Source: Calliphora vicina
Taxonomy: Eukaryota; Arthropoda; Insecta; Diptera; Calliphoridae
Assembly (NCBI RefSeq): GCF_958450345.1
Contig: NC_088780.1
Coordinates: forward strand, 42,834,033-42,898,032
Reading direction: 5' to 3'
Length of the DNA stretch: 64,000 bases
Shown here: positions 22,769-34,806 of the stretch, piece after piece
Position numbering within the stretch: position 1 is the stretch's first letter
Layout of the letters: the number at the start of each line of letters is the position of its first letter
Position numbers and translations under genes: made by a program
The notes under the pieces: generated by a model
Told to the model about the DNA's origin: nothing
The model's input: the letters and a program-made list of their open reading frames with translations, nothing else
Database searches by the model: none

Positions 22769-24103
22769 CACAGTGGCTCATTTTCGTTTTTCATCGGCCA
22801 AAACTCTGTAAGTTTTGAACCGATAGAGATATTTTAGAAATTTTTAGAAATGGACAGATAACTACTTGAACTTTTCTCCAGTTTTAATTTCATTAAAATC
22901 GGTTCAGCAATTGTTGCGCAATTTAAGGTTAAAGTTGAACTTTTAATTTTTTATAGCATTTAGTATGAAAATGCTAATTTTTTGTTTTTTGAATCAGCTA
23001 TACTTATTAAAAAAGTTATCAGCAGATAAAAACAAGTAAGGAAGTATGTTCGGCCAAACTCGACTACACTATAATTTATTTTCGTGAATGATTTTCGGAA
23101 GCGGGTCTTATATGGGAGCTATGACTAATTATGGACCTATCGCCATGAAATTAGGTCGTGTGATTTACGTCTATGTCATTTCTATTGAATTTTGTGTTTA
23201 TACCAACATTTTTAAGAGATTTATGCTCGTTAAAGTGATTTTCGGAAGCGGGTCTTATATGGATGCTATGACTAATAATGGACCGATCATCATAAAATTA
23301 GGTGACATTAATTCAGTTTATATAAAACTTATTTTCTAGCAAAATTTGTGTAGATACATATATAAATTAACCATTTACGACCGATAAAGTATAACTTCGG
23401 GAGAACATTTGTATGGGTGCAAGGTGAAATAGTGGACCGATTTCAGTAATTTTCAATAGACTTCGTCCTCGGGCCGAAAAAAATTTATGTACCAAATTTT
23501 ATCGCAATATCTTCAAAATTGCGACTTGTACTTTGTGCCGGTCATATGAACAAATAAAATAAAAATAGAACAAAAATTTGGGAGTAATTTCATTCAAATG
23601 AAAAAAGTGTTCAACAAACAGGTCAAAACAGGTCAACAAGTATATATAGGCTTAAAGAGGACACTTTGGACTTTCTCCTGGTTATAAAATTTGTTTAACA
23701 CCTTTTGACCCTAAGCACTTTTACTCCACTGAAATTCAAATTTGGCTAAAATAAAGTACCTGAGAAAAAAATTAATAACACATCAGTTATAAACAGTACA
23801 ATGACAAGTCATATCAGCTCTTAAAGACTATTATCCTACCAACATAACAAAAGAAAAATCATCTAATTATCTATAATAGTTTGCGGGTAATGAAAATTTA
23901 CTTCTGATCAAATTTACAAAAATCACATTTTTATAAAATGACATAAAATATTTGACTTTAACAGCATGCCACGCACACAATTGACAATATTTTTATCTAA
24001 TTTTTTGGCTACCTTAGTTTCAATGTGTTTACTATTGAATGGCAATCGGAGTTAACAAAAAGTTGGACTTTTGGCCGATGAAATTGAGATATGAGCTACC
24101 GTG
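22769..24103. mobile_element. Transib-like non-autonomous transposon
   Basis: Ends are CACAGTGGCTCATTTTCG at 22769 and, inverted, CACGGTAGCTCATATCTC ending at 24103. Both continue into TTTCATCGGCCAAAA. A 5-bp GC-rich duplication, CGCCG, flanks it (22764-22768 and 24104-24108) in otherwise AT-rich DNA. CAC-type ends plus a 5-bp GC-rich target duplication are the hallmarks of Transib, the superfamily related to RAG1. No transposase was seen. A class A repeat is inserted at 23028-23572. Confidence 0.85.
23028..23572 (+). repeat. Dispersed repeat class A, copy A4, inside the Transib-like element
   Basis: Begins AAACAAGTAAGGAAGTATGTTCGGCC and has two of the GGGAGCTATGACTAATTATGG units. It ends after TTGCGACTTGTACTTTGTGCC near 23540, before the GTCC microsatellite and 3' hairpin. 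Confidence 0.8.
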
Positions 24104-24108
24104 CGCCG

Positions 24109-24846
24109 CAACAATCGAACTATGCATATATTTACCAAAGTGTTATTTTGTCTCGCATACTGATTTGTATTCATCACTATTAGTTCCATAATTTCTCCAT
24201 CGAAAAATTTGTGGAATAAAAATTGATTCATAAAAAATTGTTGTGGAAAAATAAATATGTATATAATCTACTTAATGATGTTAAGTTTTCACTCAAAGTA
24301 CTCGCATGGGATATAGAAACAGGGGCTTAAACTTTATATTTAGTGAATATGTACTAGCGTAGTTAAGAATTTAAGGATTTGATATGTAACAAGAAAATTA
24401 TCTTTGTTTCTGTTATTCAATTTAATTTAGAAAATGTTGGGATGGTACAAGTAGTTATGTGCCATAACATATACTCACTGTCGGTATTTAAATGCAAATT
24501 TTAATCTTATTATGTATAAATAAAAAAGGCCAGCACAGAATTTATGTATACACATGCACAATTTAAATTTTTATATTTTTATATATACAATTGTTAAAAC
24601 AAGTGTGACCCTAATCTGCATATCAAAAAATACACAAAAAATAAAACAAAAATGCACACAACACAAATCCTAAGATTGAAAAATGAATATTTTTCTAACA
24701 TTTCATGATAGACACATGCAGTAGAAATTTGGTAAAGTATATTTTGTTCTCTTTTTGTATACATACGTACATACATATGTATTTTTTAATAGAATTTGCA
24801 TATAATTTTGATAAGCAAGTCGACATGATTTAAGCATGTATACGTA
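24109..24846. other. AT-rich DNA, nothing recognised
   Basis: No frame with a domain. Short ACATACATATGT-type tracts occur near 24765. Confidence 0.4.
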
Positions 24847-27290
24847 CATATATATTAGAGTGACAGCCGATTTTTTTTTTTTAGATTTCAAAGAGTGCCG
24901 GGTGGAATATTGTGACACTAGGCCTAAATGTTAAGTGCTGAAAATTTGAGCCAAATCGGGCAACGATTTCTGGACGCGCATCGAGGTCAAAGTTCAGATA
25001 TATGCAAAATTGTACTGTTAATATGGAATAAATAGGTGAAACTCGTTAGCTTTCTGCATTGTTTTCTAGAAATATGTAGATTTATTTATATTAATGAATA
25101 TTACATTAAAAAAAAGTTTTGGAAATTAACCCTGTATCTCCTTTGGTTCAAAATGACCCAAAAACTGTATTATCGCCAAAATTAGAGAAAAATGCAAATT
25201 TTTCAGTTTTTGAAAAAAATTTGCTGCTAAATAAATACTTTTGCAATTGAATGCAAAAGAATCGAAATATGTACGTAATTATCGTTGTAATGAGATATAA
25301 ATGACAAAATTTGATTAAAAAATGTTAAAGTTATTACAAATTCGCCAGACCATTACCGTGTTTCAGACCACTTGAATAAAAAATTTAGAAAAAAAATTTA
25401 GATATTTCGAGAAAAATTAAAATAAAAGCTCATTTTTACTTAAAATATGTCCATATTTACTTGTATATGAGTTTTTGTCTTCGTAGGATACCGTTAACCT
25501 ATTCGCAGGTATGGCCAAAAAAAATAATTTTTTTTAACGGCTGTTTCAAAACTCTATTTTCAAATTTTTAAAAATTTTGTTAAACAAATTTCAGATTTTT
25601 TCGATCATCACATTGGGGTTTATTGAGATCAAAATAGGGAATAAAAATATGAAAAAATTATGTCAATACCTCTTACAGTTTTTCCGTACCTGCAATTTAA
25701 ATTTTGCGTTTTTCAAGAAAAACAAATTTTTTGTTCATATTTAGGCGAATGAGTCCAATTTCCTTACTGTTATAAATTTTAAGTAAAACCTATTCACAAT
25801 ATTATAGTCCTTGTAATTTTAAATATGTTCTGAAAGTTTTACTAAACGATAACCTTTGAATCGTGAAGGTCAAAGGTCAAATTTTTCAATATTTGGAATT
25901 TCTAATGAAAAGATAGCGAAATGTTACATATTTTTGGGCCGATTTTCATGAAACTTGAGGAAAATATAACATAAAGTCCAGAATTTAAAATAACAGCACA
26001 AAAATGGAAATTAACCCTTAGCAGCACTTGGGGTCCAAATTATTCTCAACTTTTAAAATCAAGAAAAACACAACCATTTTGACCCCAAGTCCTCTTAAAG
26101 GTTAAAATTAATTTTTGCACTGTTGTTGTAAATGCTAGACCCCAATATATATTTTCCTCAAGTTTCATGAAAATCGGCCCAAAAATATGTAACATTTCGC
26201 TATCTTTTCATTAGAAATTCCAAATATTGAAAAATTTGGCATTTGACCTTCACGATTCAAAGGTTATCGTTTTCCGATTTCAGTAAAACTTTCAGAACAT
26301 ATTTAAAATTACAAGGACTATAATATTATGAATAGGTTTTACTTAAAATTTATAACAGTAAGGAAATTGGACTCATTCGCCTAAATATGGACAAAAAATT
26401 AGTTTTTCTTGAAAAACGCAAAATTTCAATCGCAGGTACGGAAAAACTGTAAGAGGTATTGACATAATTTTTTCATATTTTTATTCCCTATTTTGACCTC
26501 AATAAACCCCAATGTGATGATCGAAAAAAACTGAAATTTGTTTAACAAAATTTTTAAAAATTTGAAAATGGAGTTTTGAAACAGCCGTTAAAAAAAATTA
26601 TTTTTTTTGGCCATACCTGCGAATAGGTTAACGGTATCCTACGAAGACAAAAACTCATATACAAGTAAATATGGACATATTTTAAGTAAAAATGAGCTTT
26701 TATTTTAATTTTTCTCGAAATATCTAAATTTTGTTTCTAAATTTTTTGTTCAAGTGGTCTGAAACACGGTAATGGTCTGGCGAATTTGTAATAACTTTAA
26801 CATTTTTTAATCAAATTTTGTCATTTATATCTTATTACAACGATAATTACGTACATATTTCGATTCTTTTGCATTCAATTGCAAAAGTATTTATTTAGTA
26901 GCAAATTTTTTTCAAAAACTGAAAAATTAGCATTTTTCTCTAATTTTGGCGATAATACAGTTTTTGGGTCATTTTGAACCAAAGGAGATACAGGGTTAAT
27001 TTCCAAAACTTTTTTTTAATGTAATATTCATTAATATAAATAAATCTACATATTTCTAGAAAACAATGCAGAAAGTTAACGAGTTTCACCTATTTATTCC
27101 ATATTAACAGTAAAATTTTGCATATGTCTGAACTTTGACCTCGATGCGCGTCCAGAAATCGTTGCCCGATTTGGCTCAAATTTTCAGCACTTAACATTTA
27201 GGCCTAGTGTCACAATATTCCACCCGGCACTCTTCAAAATTTTAACAAAAAATTTTTTCCATACAACTGATTGTCACTCTAATATATATG
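24847..27290. mobile_element. 2.44-kb giant foldback element (FB2)
   Basis: CATATATATTAGAGTGACA at 24847 is mirrored by TGTCACTCTAATATATATG ending at 27290. From there inward each arm of about 1.15 kb aligns with the other almost to the centre; AGAGTGCCGGGTGGAATATT, GACGCGCATCGAGGTCAAAG and CTATTCGCAGGTATGGCCA all recur inverted. The unpaired centre is only about 26030-26085. No transposase frame. It belongs with FB1, FB3 and FB4, which share interior blocks. The superfamily is not determined. Confidence 0.9.
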
Positions 27291-27684
27291 TCTGATATGT
27301 TTCTAGCACTGTGGCTATGAAGCCATAAAAATATTACAATTTAATGAGGTAATACACAAAGCTTATACAAATATTCTAATTGTAAAAAGCGTAGCTGAGT
27401 TAGGTTTCGTAGAATATCTTCGTTAACTACATGATTGCCCAAAGATAAGTCGCTGAGTTTTAAACCATTAGTAACAAGTATCAAAACATATTGCTTAACC
27501 TGTTATCCAACTCAGAGATTTAAACCAGACCAAATTCAGAATAAATGATTTTGTATCTAGATAATTTAGAAACATTTTTTGAGTTTTTTACTCATTTATT
27601 AAATTTAAAGCATAAGTAACTTACAACAAGGACCAAATTGTATCACACTTAATTTGAACTGTATATATTCAATTGAATCATTAA
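27291..27684. other. AT-rich spacer
   Basis: Nothing recognised between the foldback and the next MITE. Confidence 0.4.
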
Positions 27685-27813
27685 TGTGCTGTTTTTCTAT
27701 AGCGAACGAGTACTTTGAGTGGAAATTTAACATGTGTTTTGTTATTGTAACAAAAACAAAATACATGTAAAACGTCCACTCAAAACGCTCATTCGCTATA
27801 GAAAAACAGCACA
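27685..27813. mobile_element. 129-bp MITE, family T, copy 1 (TAA duplication)
   Basis: Starts TGTGCTGTTTTTCTATAGCG and ends with the inverse. TAA flanks it at 27682-27684 and 27814-27816. A second copy of identical length is at 40624-40752 with TTA flanks. TWA duplications point to PIF/Harbinger. Confidence 0.9.
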
Positions 27814-27817
27814 TAAG

Positions 27818-28023
27818 TATCTTATATATAAATAGGCCACACGTTTTTTTGTGGTACACTTTTAAGTATGTTATTGTCCACCAATATTGATGAAACATAT
27901 ATGGTTTGAAAGGTTATTTTCTCTAGATTTGCAGAACATAATTTTTTTAATTCTTTCCATAAAAGTGGTAAAAAGCGTTTAAAAGTGGTCGAATTTCGGC
28001 CACTAGGGCGATCCTAGTTATAA
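27818..28023 (-). repeat. Dispersed repeat R, copy 1
   Basis: Contains GGCCACACGTTTTTTTGTGG, CCACCAATATTGATGAAAC and GGCCGAAATTCGACCAC-type blocks, inverted relative to 45483-45656. It ends GGCGATCCTAGTTAT. Its origin (transposon end, LINE 5' part or SINE) is unknown. Confidence 0.85.
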
Positions 28024-28589
28024 ATAATTTTGTTACTCTTATTTGGGAATTTACTCATTTATTCTGCAAATTTTTATATCCTAAATGTGGCTGTTTTGTT
28101 TTGAGAATCTGAATATTAAATTTTCACAAAGTTTTAAGACTCTAACATTTCCAGTTCTTCATATGTTCTAAAATGACTAATTATTTGGTACGGGAAGTGC
28201 CACGCCAAATGGTAACAAAATATCACATGTCAAATTTTGAGTATTAGCTGTTATAGTTCTCTCGACATTCAATAATAACTACCTACTGTATATGGTATAG
28301 GTCATGTCTGACCTCTTTCAACCTCATTTTCAACCAACTACGAAAATATTACTATTATTAAACTTCATTTATGTAATTAAAAAACACTAATATCCAAAAT
28401 ATCTAAAGTTTTATTAGTAAATAAAAATAAACGATTTATTTTATTAAATTGTTATGATACCTCATTATTTTTATAGAAATTACCATATATTTTTTAAACA
28501 AATTAATGTGCAGAACTGTATAATTATTTTAGTGACCGCCTGTATAAAAATTGGATTTTATGAATTATAAAAAAGAGTTAATGATAAAA
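28024..28589. other. AT-rich DNA, nothing recognised
   Basis: No supported frame or repeat. Confidence 0.4.
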
Positions 28590-28830
28590 ATCTACATTAT
28601 GTATGGCGTATTATTAATACGTAATTTGTAGATATGTTTAGTAGTAAGTATACGCCTATGTATTAATTATTTCATATAACTTATATTGTATTTGACAAAA
28701 TGTAGCATATTTTGGGGATGATAATTAATTTAATATATTTAAAATATTACATTAGGTAAGGCGTATGCTTAATGTGTAATTTATATGTTGCATGTATATT
28801 ACGTATACGCATGTATGTAATATTTTTATA
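28590..28830. repeat. Two related AT-rich dyad units
   Basis: Unit 1 pairs ATGTATGGCGTATTA with TATACGCCTATGTAT. Unit 2 pairs TACATTAGGTAAGGCGTATGC with GTATACGCATGTATGTA. Both have a GCGTA/TACGC dyad and similar spacing. Function unknown. Confidence 0.45.
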
Positions 28831-29339
28831 ATAATTATGTTAGAAAAATTGTTGCATAATTTTGGGATATTAATAGATTTTTATAACATAAATTATCATA
28901 TGTTACAAAAACCAAATTTTACAGGAGAGCGTTATTATTAAATTTCTTTGCTTAGTAATTAAATTTCACATACAATAAAATTAACATAGTAATATTTATA
29001 TAAATATATATCGGTATAATATTTTACTATGTAAAAATCTAACATACGATAATTTCGCGCAAAGGGGTCGATATATTTCTTTTATTATTTCGGATGTAAG
29101 ACATTGAAATATTCATCGCGTACCCTTATAAAAATCTAAGACGGTCTAGCTATGTTCGCCTGTCTTTTGAAGGCACAAATGGCTTAGGAATTAGGGGGAT
29201 GAAATTTTGATAAAAGAACAACATAGGTTGTAGATAGCTAGTATACATTTATACGATATTTTAATTTTGTTAGATCCCTAATAGAAACGAAAGAGGCCAA
29301 GACGATTTTTTCACCCAAGCTGTTTCTACCCGCTGTAGC
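28831..29339. other. Nothing recognised
   Basis: Slightly less AT-rich around 29050-29330, but no frame longer than about 40 codons with protein-like content. Confidence 0.35.
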
Positions 29340-29430
29340 CTGCCGTAATATCTCCCATATAAAATACTCTTCCGAAGATCACTAAAATACCCATAAATCT
29401 CTTATTAGTATCGATATCAAGTCCAAATTA
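29340..29430 (-). repeat. Diverged class A/C repeat fragment
   Basis: AATATCTCCCATATAAAATAC, CTTCCGAAGATCACTAAAATAC and CATAAATCTCTTATTAGTATCG follow the order of a single internal unit of the class A/C repeats. Confidence 0.55.
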
Positions 29431-29787
29431 GAAAACAATATATGAAGGTTGATGTGCAGACTAAACTATTTTTAATAAATCAACTCTTTAAGATTTATTA
29501 CTGGTAGAAAAGTTAATTTGATGTTTTATTTTAATAAATGAACAACTTCCTTGCGAACAATTTCGATATACCTCCTAAGTGTCGCATTTATGTTCACGAT
29601 ATCCTGACTTTATAGCAGCCTCACTCCTGGATTCCGACATACTGAAATACATAGATTACACAGGGCAACAAAATCGAAAATTTTAGAGGCTTTTTAAACC
29701 ACTACACAATTTTCATGTATTGTGGTTTCAGTAGTTCAGATATGGTTCAAATTTTAAATTCTATGGAAAAGTTTTTTTTGTGTAAAA

Positions 29788-31195
29788 TTGTGAATTTTTT
29801 TAGACGTTTCTCCACATAATTTATGATAACTCAAAAAGTGTTCGTCCGATATTATTAAAATAAACTTAGAATAGTTTACAATTACATAACCATTAATCCG
29901 TTTTTTGGGTCTTAATCGGTTCAGTAGTTTCGGAGTTAAAATAACAAATTGAAGCAAAAGATATATTTTTTACGTGAAAATAAGAAATTTTTGTTTTAAA
30001 AAACTCATGAAAAATCGAAAACTGCCGAAATTGTTCAGGTTTATAGCTTAACCCACATATAGTAGCAACAAAATGAAATATCGATCATTAAAATCGATTG
30101 ATTCTTTTCGAATTTATTCTCATTTTCACATAATTTTACATTTTTGTTCGATATACATAAAATTGAGTATTTAATGTTCTTCTTTCGATTGATTGAATTT
30201 TGAAAACATTTCCCAATGCTATGTACAAATTTTCACGTATATATTGTTTTTTTAATCAGCTCAGTAGTTTTATCAATTTGTGAATTTTTTTAGACGTTTC
30301 TCAACATAATTTATGATAACTCAAAAAGGGTTATTCCGATATTATTAAAATGAACTTCGGAAAGTTTAAATTTACATAGCCTTTAATCCGTTTATATATT
30401 GGGTTTTAATCGGTTCAGTAGTTTCTGAGTTAAAATAACAAATTGAAGCAAAAAATATATTTTTTACGTGAAAATAGCAAATTTTTTGGTTTTAAAAAAA
30501 TCATGAAAAACCGAAAACTGCAGAATTTGTTTAGATTAATTGCTTTATCGCAAAGTCACATATATTAGCAACAAAATGAAATATCGACCATAAAAATTTA
30601 TTGATTCTTTTCGAATTTATTCACAATTAAGTGAATTAGAATATAGCCACTACCCTGTAGATTTAGATTTGAACTCTCTGTAGATAGATAATATTTTCAT
30701 ATTTTGGGGTGTTCATATTTAACGGTGTTAATATTATCGCATATAACGGAAACTAGAAAAACACTCAAACATAGCTTTTTCTACTAATACATTCTCACCA
30801 CTTAGGTTTTTGACAACTGAGTTAGGTCTTCTCTATAGACTAAACGTTTATAGACTTCAAACAAACAGTAGTTTTGTAAATTTGTGAATTTTTTTAGACG
30901 TTTCTCCATATAATTTATGATAACTCAAAAAGGTTTAGTCCGATATTATTAAAATAAACTTCAGAAATTTTAAATTTATTAATATATAAAAAGCTTATAC
31001 ATTGGGTTTTAATCGGTTAAACAAATTGAAGCAACAAAATAGCAAATTTTTTTGTTTTTAAAAAATCATGAAAAACCGAAAACGGCAGAAATTGTTTAGA
31101 TTTATAGCTTTATCGCAAAGCCACATACTATAATATGAACACAATGAGATTCCGAACATAAAATTTATTTACAATTAAGATAATTCGTTTATTCT
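29788..31195 (+). repeat. Three-copy tandem repeat with unequal spacing
   Basis: Copies start at 29788, 30278 and 30882 with TTGTGAATTTTTTTAGACGT and run about 340 bp. Each has TTTATGATAACTCAAAAAG, CCGATATTATTAAAAT, a TTAATCGGTTCAGTAGTTTC-type block (shortened in copy 3), and ATGAAAAA.CGAAAAC.GC. Spacing is 490 then 604 bp. No inverted ends or frame, so this looks like tandem amplification. Confidence 0.85.
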
Positions 31196-31204
31196 CAGAA
31201 AATT

Positions 31205-31290
31205 CTATGTGCTTACAAGCGTGTACTTTGAGCGTAAATTTTACATGTATTTTGTTTTTGTTCAAATTTTTGTTACAATAACAAAAATCC
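31205..31290. repeat. Decayed MITE family T fragment
   Basis: GTGTACTTTGAGCGTAAATT, TTACATGTATTTTGTTTTTG and TTGTTACAATAACAAAAA match the interior of the MITEs at 27685 and 40624. The ends are lost. Confidence 0.6.
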
Positions 31291-32427
31291 TCTAAATTTT
31301 TTCGATCAATACAATTTGTATGTTTAGATAAACAGAATAAAAATTATATGTCATTTTGACGGGCTACTTATATACTTGTGTGGGTCAATGACTAATATTT
31401 CGATGTGTTGCAGCCGGAATGACAAAATCAGATGGAGTAACCTCTTTTATATTTGTGTAGACTTAAAAGGTGGATACTGATAAACAAATCATACAAACAC
31501 ACAGCAACACACAGTGTCTTTGATTTTAAAGTAAAATAAGATACAACCAGATATATATAGGCTATTAAAAAAATATATTTTAATGTTCGAAATACTTATT
31601 CATTCTATTCTATTCACTCTATTTTTGCGGTAATTTTTTAACATTATTTATCTTATAACGTTTGCTATCATTCTGTTCAACCTACATACAATTATTTCAT
31701 TGTTTTTTCCATTTAATTTTGTAGAAAAAAATTTCACCTTTTGTATGCGTTGATTCTGTGCTCATTTTGTAGGACAAGTGGTATAAGAGACTATATTGTT
31801 CTGTTTTATTTTTTCTTTTTTAATCCAGAAAAAGTTCTTATTTAACTTTAGATATGTAGTATGCTATATACATTTTATTTTATTTTATTTTTTCAATTCA
31901 TATAATGTATTTTTTGTTATATTTCCTTATTGATGTATGCTATTTAAATTCCTTGATTAGTTTTACTGTTTTCTATTACATTTAACTCCCTTTATAAAAT
32001 TTTGTTTGTTTTAATTTGATTGATGATGAATAAACTTGTATTCATACATGGTAGAACAAGTTAAAATAGATAACTCAACTAAATAAAATTTAATTAAGAT
32101 TTTAAAATTCAGTAAATAACATGAATAATTAACCAACTGAAAAATATTTTAATTGAAACGTTATATATTTATAAAATATTTTATCAATATTATAAATGAC
32201 TAGGGATGGATTTTCGAGCACTTATTATTGGAAATTATGCGCCTAATATAAGCATTTATCATCAACATATTGATTGCAATAAACCACGATTCATTTTGGT
32301 GTAGCATAGCGTAATTTTTTTACCAAATGAGACCCGATTCGTTCCGGAGCAAAACTCAAATTATTGGACGAGTCTTCAATACTAGTGAAAGCTTGAGCAT
32401 CGGTCTGTAAATTTATCAAAGTAATAC
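31291..32427. other. AT-rich DNA, nothing recognised
   Basis: (TTTTA)n-like stretches near 31870-31890. No gene seen. Confidence 0.4.
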
Positions 32428-33133
32428 GAAAACAAGTAAGAAAGTATGGTCGGTTAAGCCCGACCATATAACACCCTACACCAAGTAAATGAGTAAAAAT
32501 ATTTTTCTTTTAAAATATCAATAATTTATATTCGTGAGTGATTTTCGGAAGTGGGCCTTATATGGGAGCTATGATCAATTATGGACCGATCACCATAAAA
32601 TTAGGTCGTGTGATTTATGTCTATATTAAAGTTAACTATGTTGAATTTTGTGTGTATACCAACATTTTTAAGCGATTTATGCACATTAAAGTGATTTTTG
32701 GAAGCGGGTCTATATGGGTGCTATGACTAATAATGGACCGATCGTAACAAAACTTGGTGACATGAATTTTGTATATATAAAACTTATTTGGAGCGAATTT
32801 TGTGTAGACACATAAATAAATTAAACATTTATGACCGATAAAGTCCAATTTCGGGAGGACATTTTTATGGGGGCTAGGTGAAATAATGCGCCAGTTTCAA
32901 TAGGGTTGGTCCTTGGGTCCAAAAAGTAATATGTACCAAATTTGATCGAAATATCTATGGACAGCCAGCCAACCAGACGGACGGACGGACGGACATCGTT
33001 TAATCGACTCAGAAAGTGATTCTAAGTCGATCGATATACTTTAGACTTGTGTTAGACTAATATTTTTGGGCGTTACAAACATCTGCACAAACGCATAATT
33101 CCCTCCCCACTATGGTGGTGTAGGGCATAAATA
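32428..33133 (+). repeat. Dispersed repeat class A, copy A5 (complete, about 706 bp)
   Basis: Reads AAAACAAGTAAGAAAGTATGG, hairpin GGTCGGTTAAGCCCGACC, CACCCTACACCA, two GGGAGCTATGA units, CAGCCAGCCAACCAGACGG with (GGAC)n, GTGATTCTAAGTCGATCG, GGGCGTTACAAACATCTGC. It ends with the hairpin region CCCACTATGGTGGTGTAGGG. Length agrees with copy A7 as defined by its empty site. Confidence 0.9.
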
Positions 33134-33769
33134 TATAATTATTGTGAATGATTTAAAAAAAAAATCATATCGAACTATTACATAATTTTGGTGTTGCATA
33201 GTTTTATTTACATTTAAAAACACCAACAATTTAATTTAAACATTTTAACATGAATATATATGTATTTATATAAAATTTATTGCTTGCCATTTAGATATTT
33301 ACTAAATTATTCAAAACACATTTATATATCTAATTAATTTAAAGACATTCTACAAAAAATTTAATTTGTTTTTTATTTGTGAAAAGTATAAATTATACAG
33401 TTAATTGCATTTTATTTTTTATTTGTTTTTTACAATTTTCTATCTAATGCTATTTGTTAAATGTTTGGAATAATAAATGAGAATTAGAATGAAGCATCTT
33501 TACTTGATAAGGAATATTGCAATTTGCGAATACTGTTTTGTAAAGATGACCTCGTTAATAGGAATTCAATTAAGTAGTTATACGTTTTTATTGTTCTTTT
33601 GAATTCTTTATTTTATTGTGCATATTTTATTTTGGAATTTTAGTAAAAAATATAATATATTAGGAGAAAGGGGAGATTTCTTGTTGTTTGGCAAAGCCGA
33701 ATTATAACATAGTGATACACTTAATAGTGATGAAGAAATACCTGAGAACTGATACTTTTTAGGCCCTAC
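33134..33769. other. AT-rich DNA, nothing recognised
   Basis: No supported feature. Confidence 0.4.
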
Positions 33770-34806
33770 AGTATCATAGTGGGGGGGGGTATTATGAGTT
33801 TTTGCAGATGTTTATAATACCCAAAGATATTAGTCCAAAATCACCTTAAAGAATACCGACCGACTCCATTCGTCTGGCTGTCCATGTAGAACTTGCTAAA
33901 GGTAGCAATTTTAAAGATATTTCCATCTAGTTTGGTACATAAATATATTTCGGCCAAAGAAGGAAGACTATTGCTGATGGCAGAAATCGGTCAATTATTT
34001 CACTTAGGGTGCATACAATTGTCTCCCGAAATAGAACTTTCGTGTCAGAAATTTCTTATTTATATACATAAGTGTCCACATAAGATCATACACAAATAAG
34101 TTTTATATAAAAGGATAAACTTTTGGATCAAGAATAGCACCAATACAATGCCTACTTTCGCAAATATCTTTAACGAAAATGATTGGTAGCTACATAAATT
34201 TCAACAGATACAAGTTTCGTAATGACATAAATTACTCGCCCAAATAGGTAATTAATCGGTCATAGCTTCCATATAAGGCCCACATCCTTAAATCAGTTAA
34301 AAGATCATAAATCTTTTAAAAACACACATACAATTCATTAGAATAATTTTCATATATAAAAAGATCAAATGTTTGAATCCAAATAAAATTTAACAAAAAT
34401 AATGTTCACATAGAAAGAAATCACGCGACCTAAATTCAGGACGATCGTTACTTAAATGGTCTGTTCCGAAAATCACTTTAACAATCATGAATATCTTAAG
34501 GACAACATCCAAAAGGCATATCAATGAGCAAAAATCTCATAAAAATGTTGACATCCAAATAAAATTTAACAGACATAAGTTTAATAGACTAAGGGCTTAA
34601 TTTCTTGGCGATCGATCCCTATAAGACCTAAATAAGTTTCATATGGAAATAAATCACGTAACCTAATTTCAGGACGATCGGTCCTTTCATTAAATTGAAA
34701 TTTAGCACAATTCTTACTAAAATATGAAATAGAATAATAATTTGCTCATACACTCAGTGTAGAGTATTATATGGTCGGACTTTACCGACTCAAATTTCTT
34801 ACTTGT
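33770..34806 (-). repeat. Dispersed repeat class A, diverged long copy A6
   Basis: Starts after a run of nine G at 33781 with GTATTATGAGTTTTTGCAG and ends GGTCGGACTTTACCGACTC plus TCTTACTTGTTTT at 34806. At about 1.04 kb it is longer than A5/A7, because extra internal units containing GATCGGTCC- and CATATAAGGCCCAC-like motifs are present. Confidence 0.75.

Noticed and set aside
29788..31195. CRISPR-like or LTR interpretation of the three repeats
   Set aside because: Repeat units are 340 bp, spacing is unequal, and there are no LTR termini, primer site or polyprotein.
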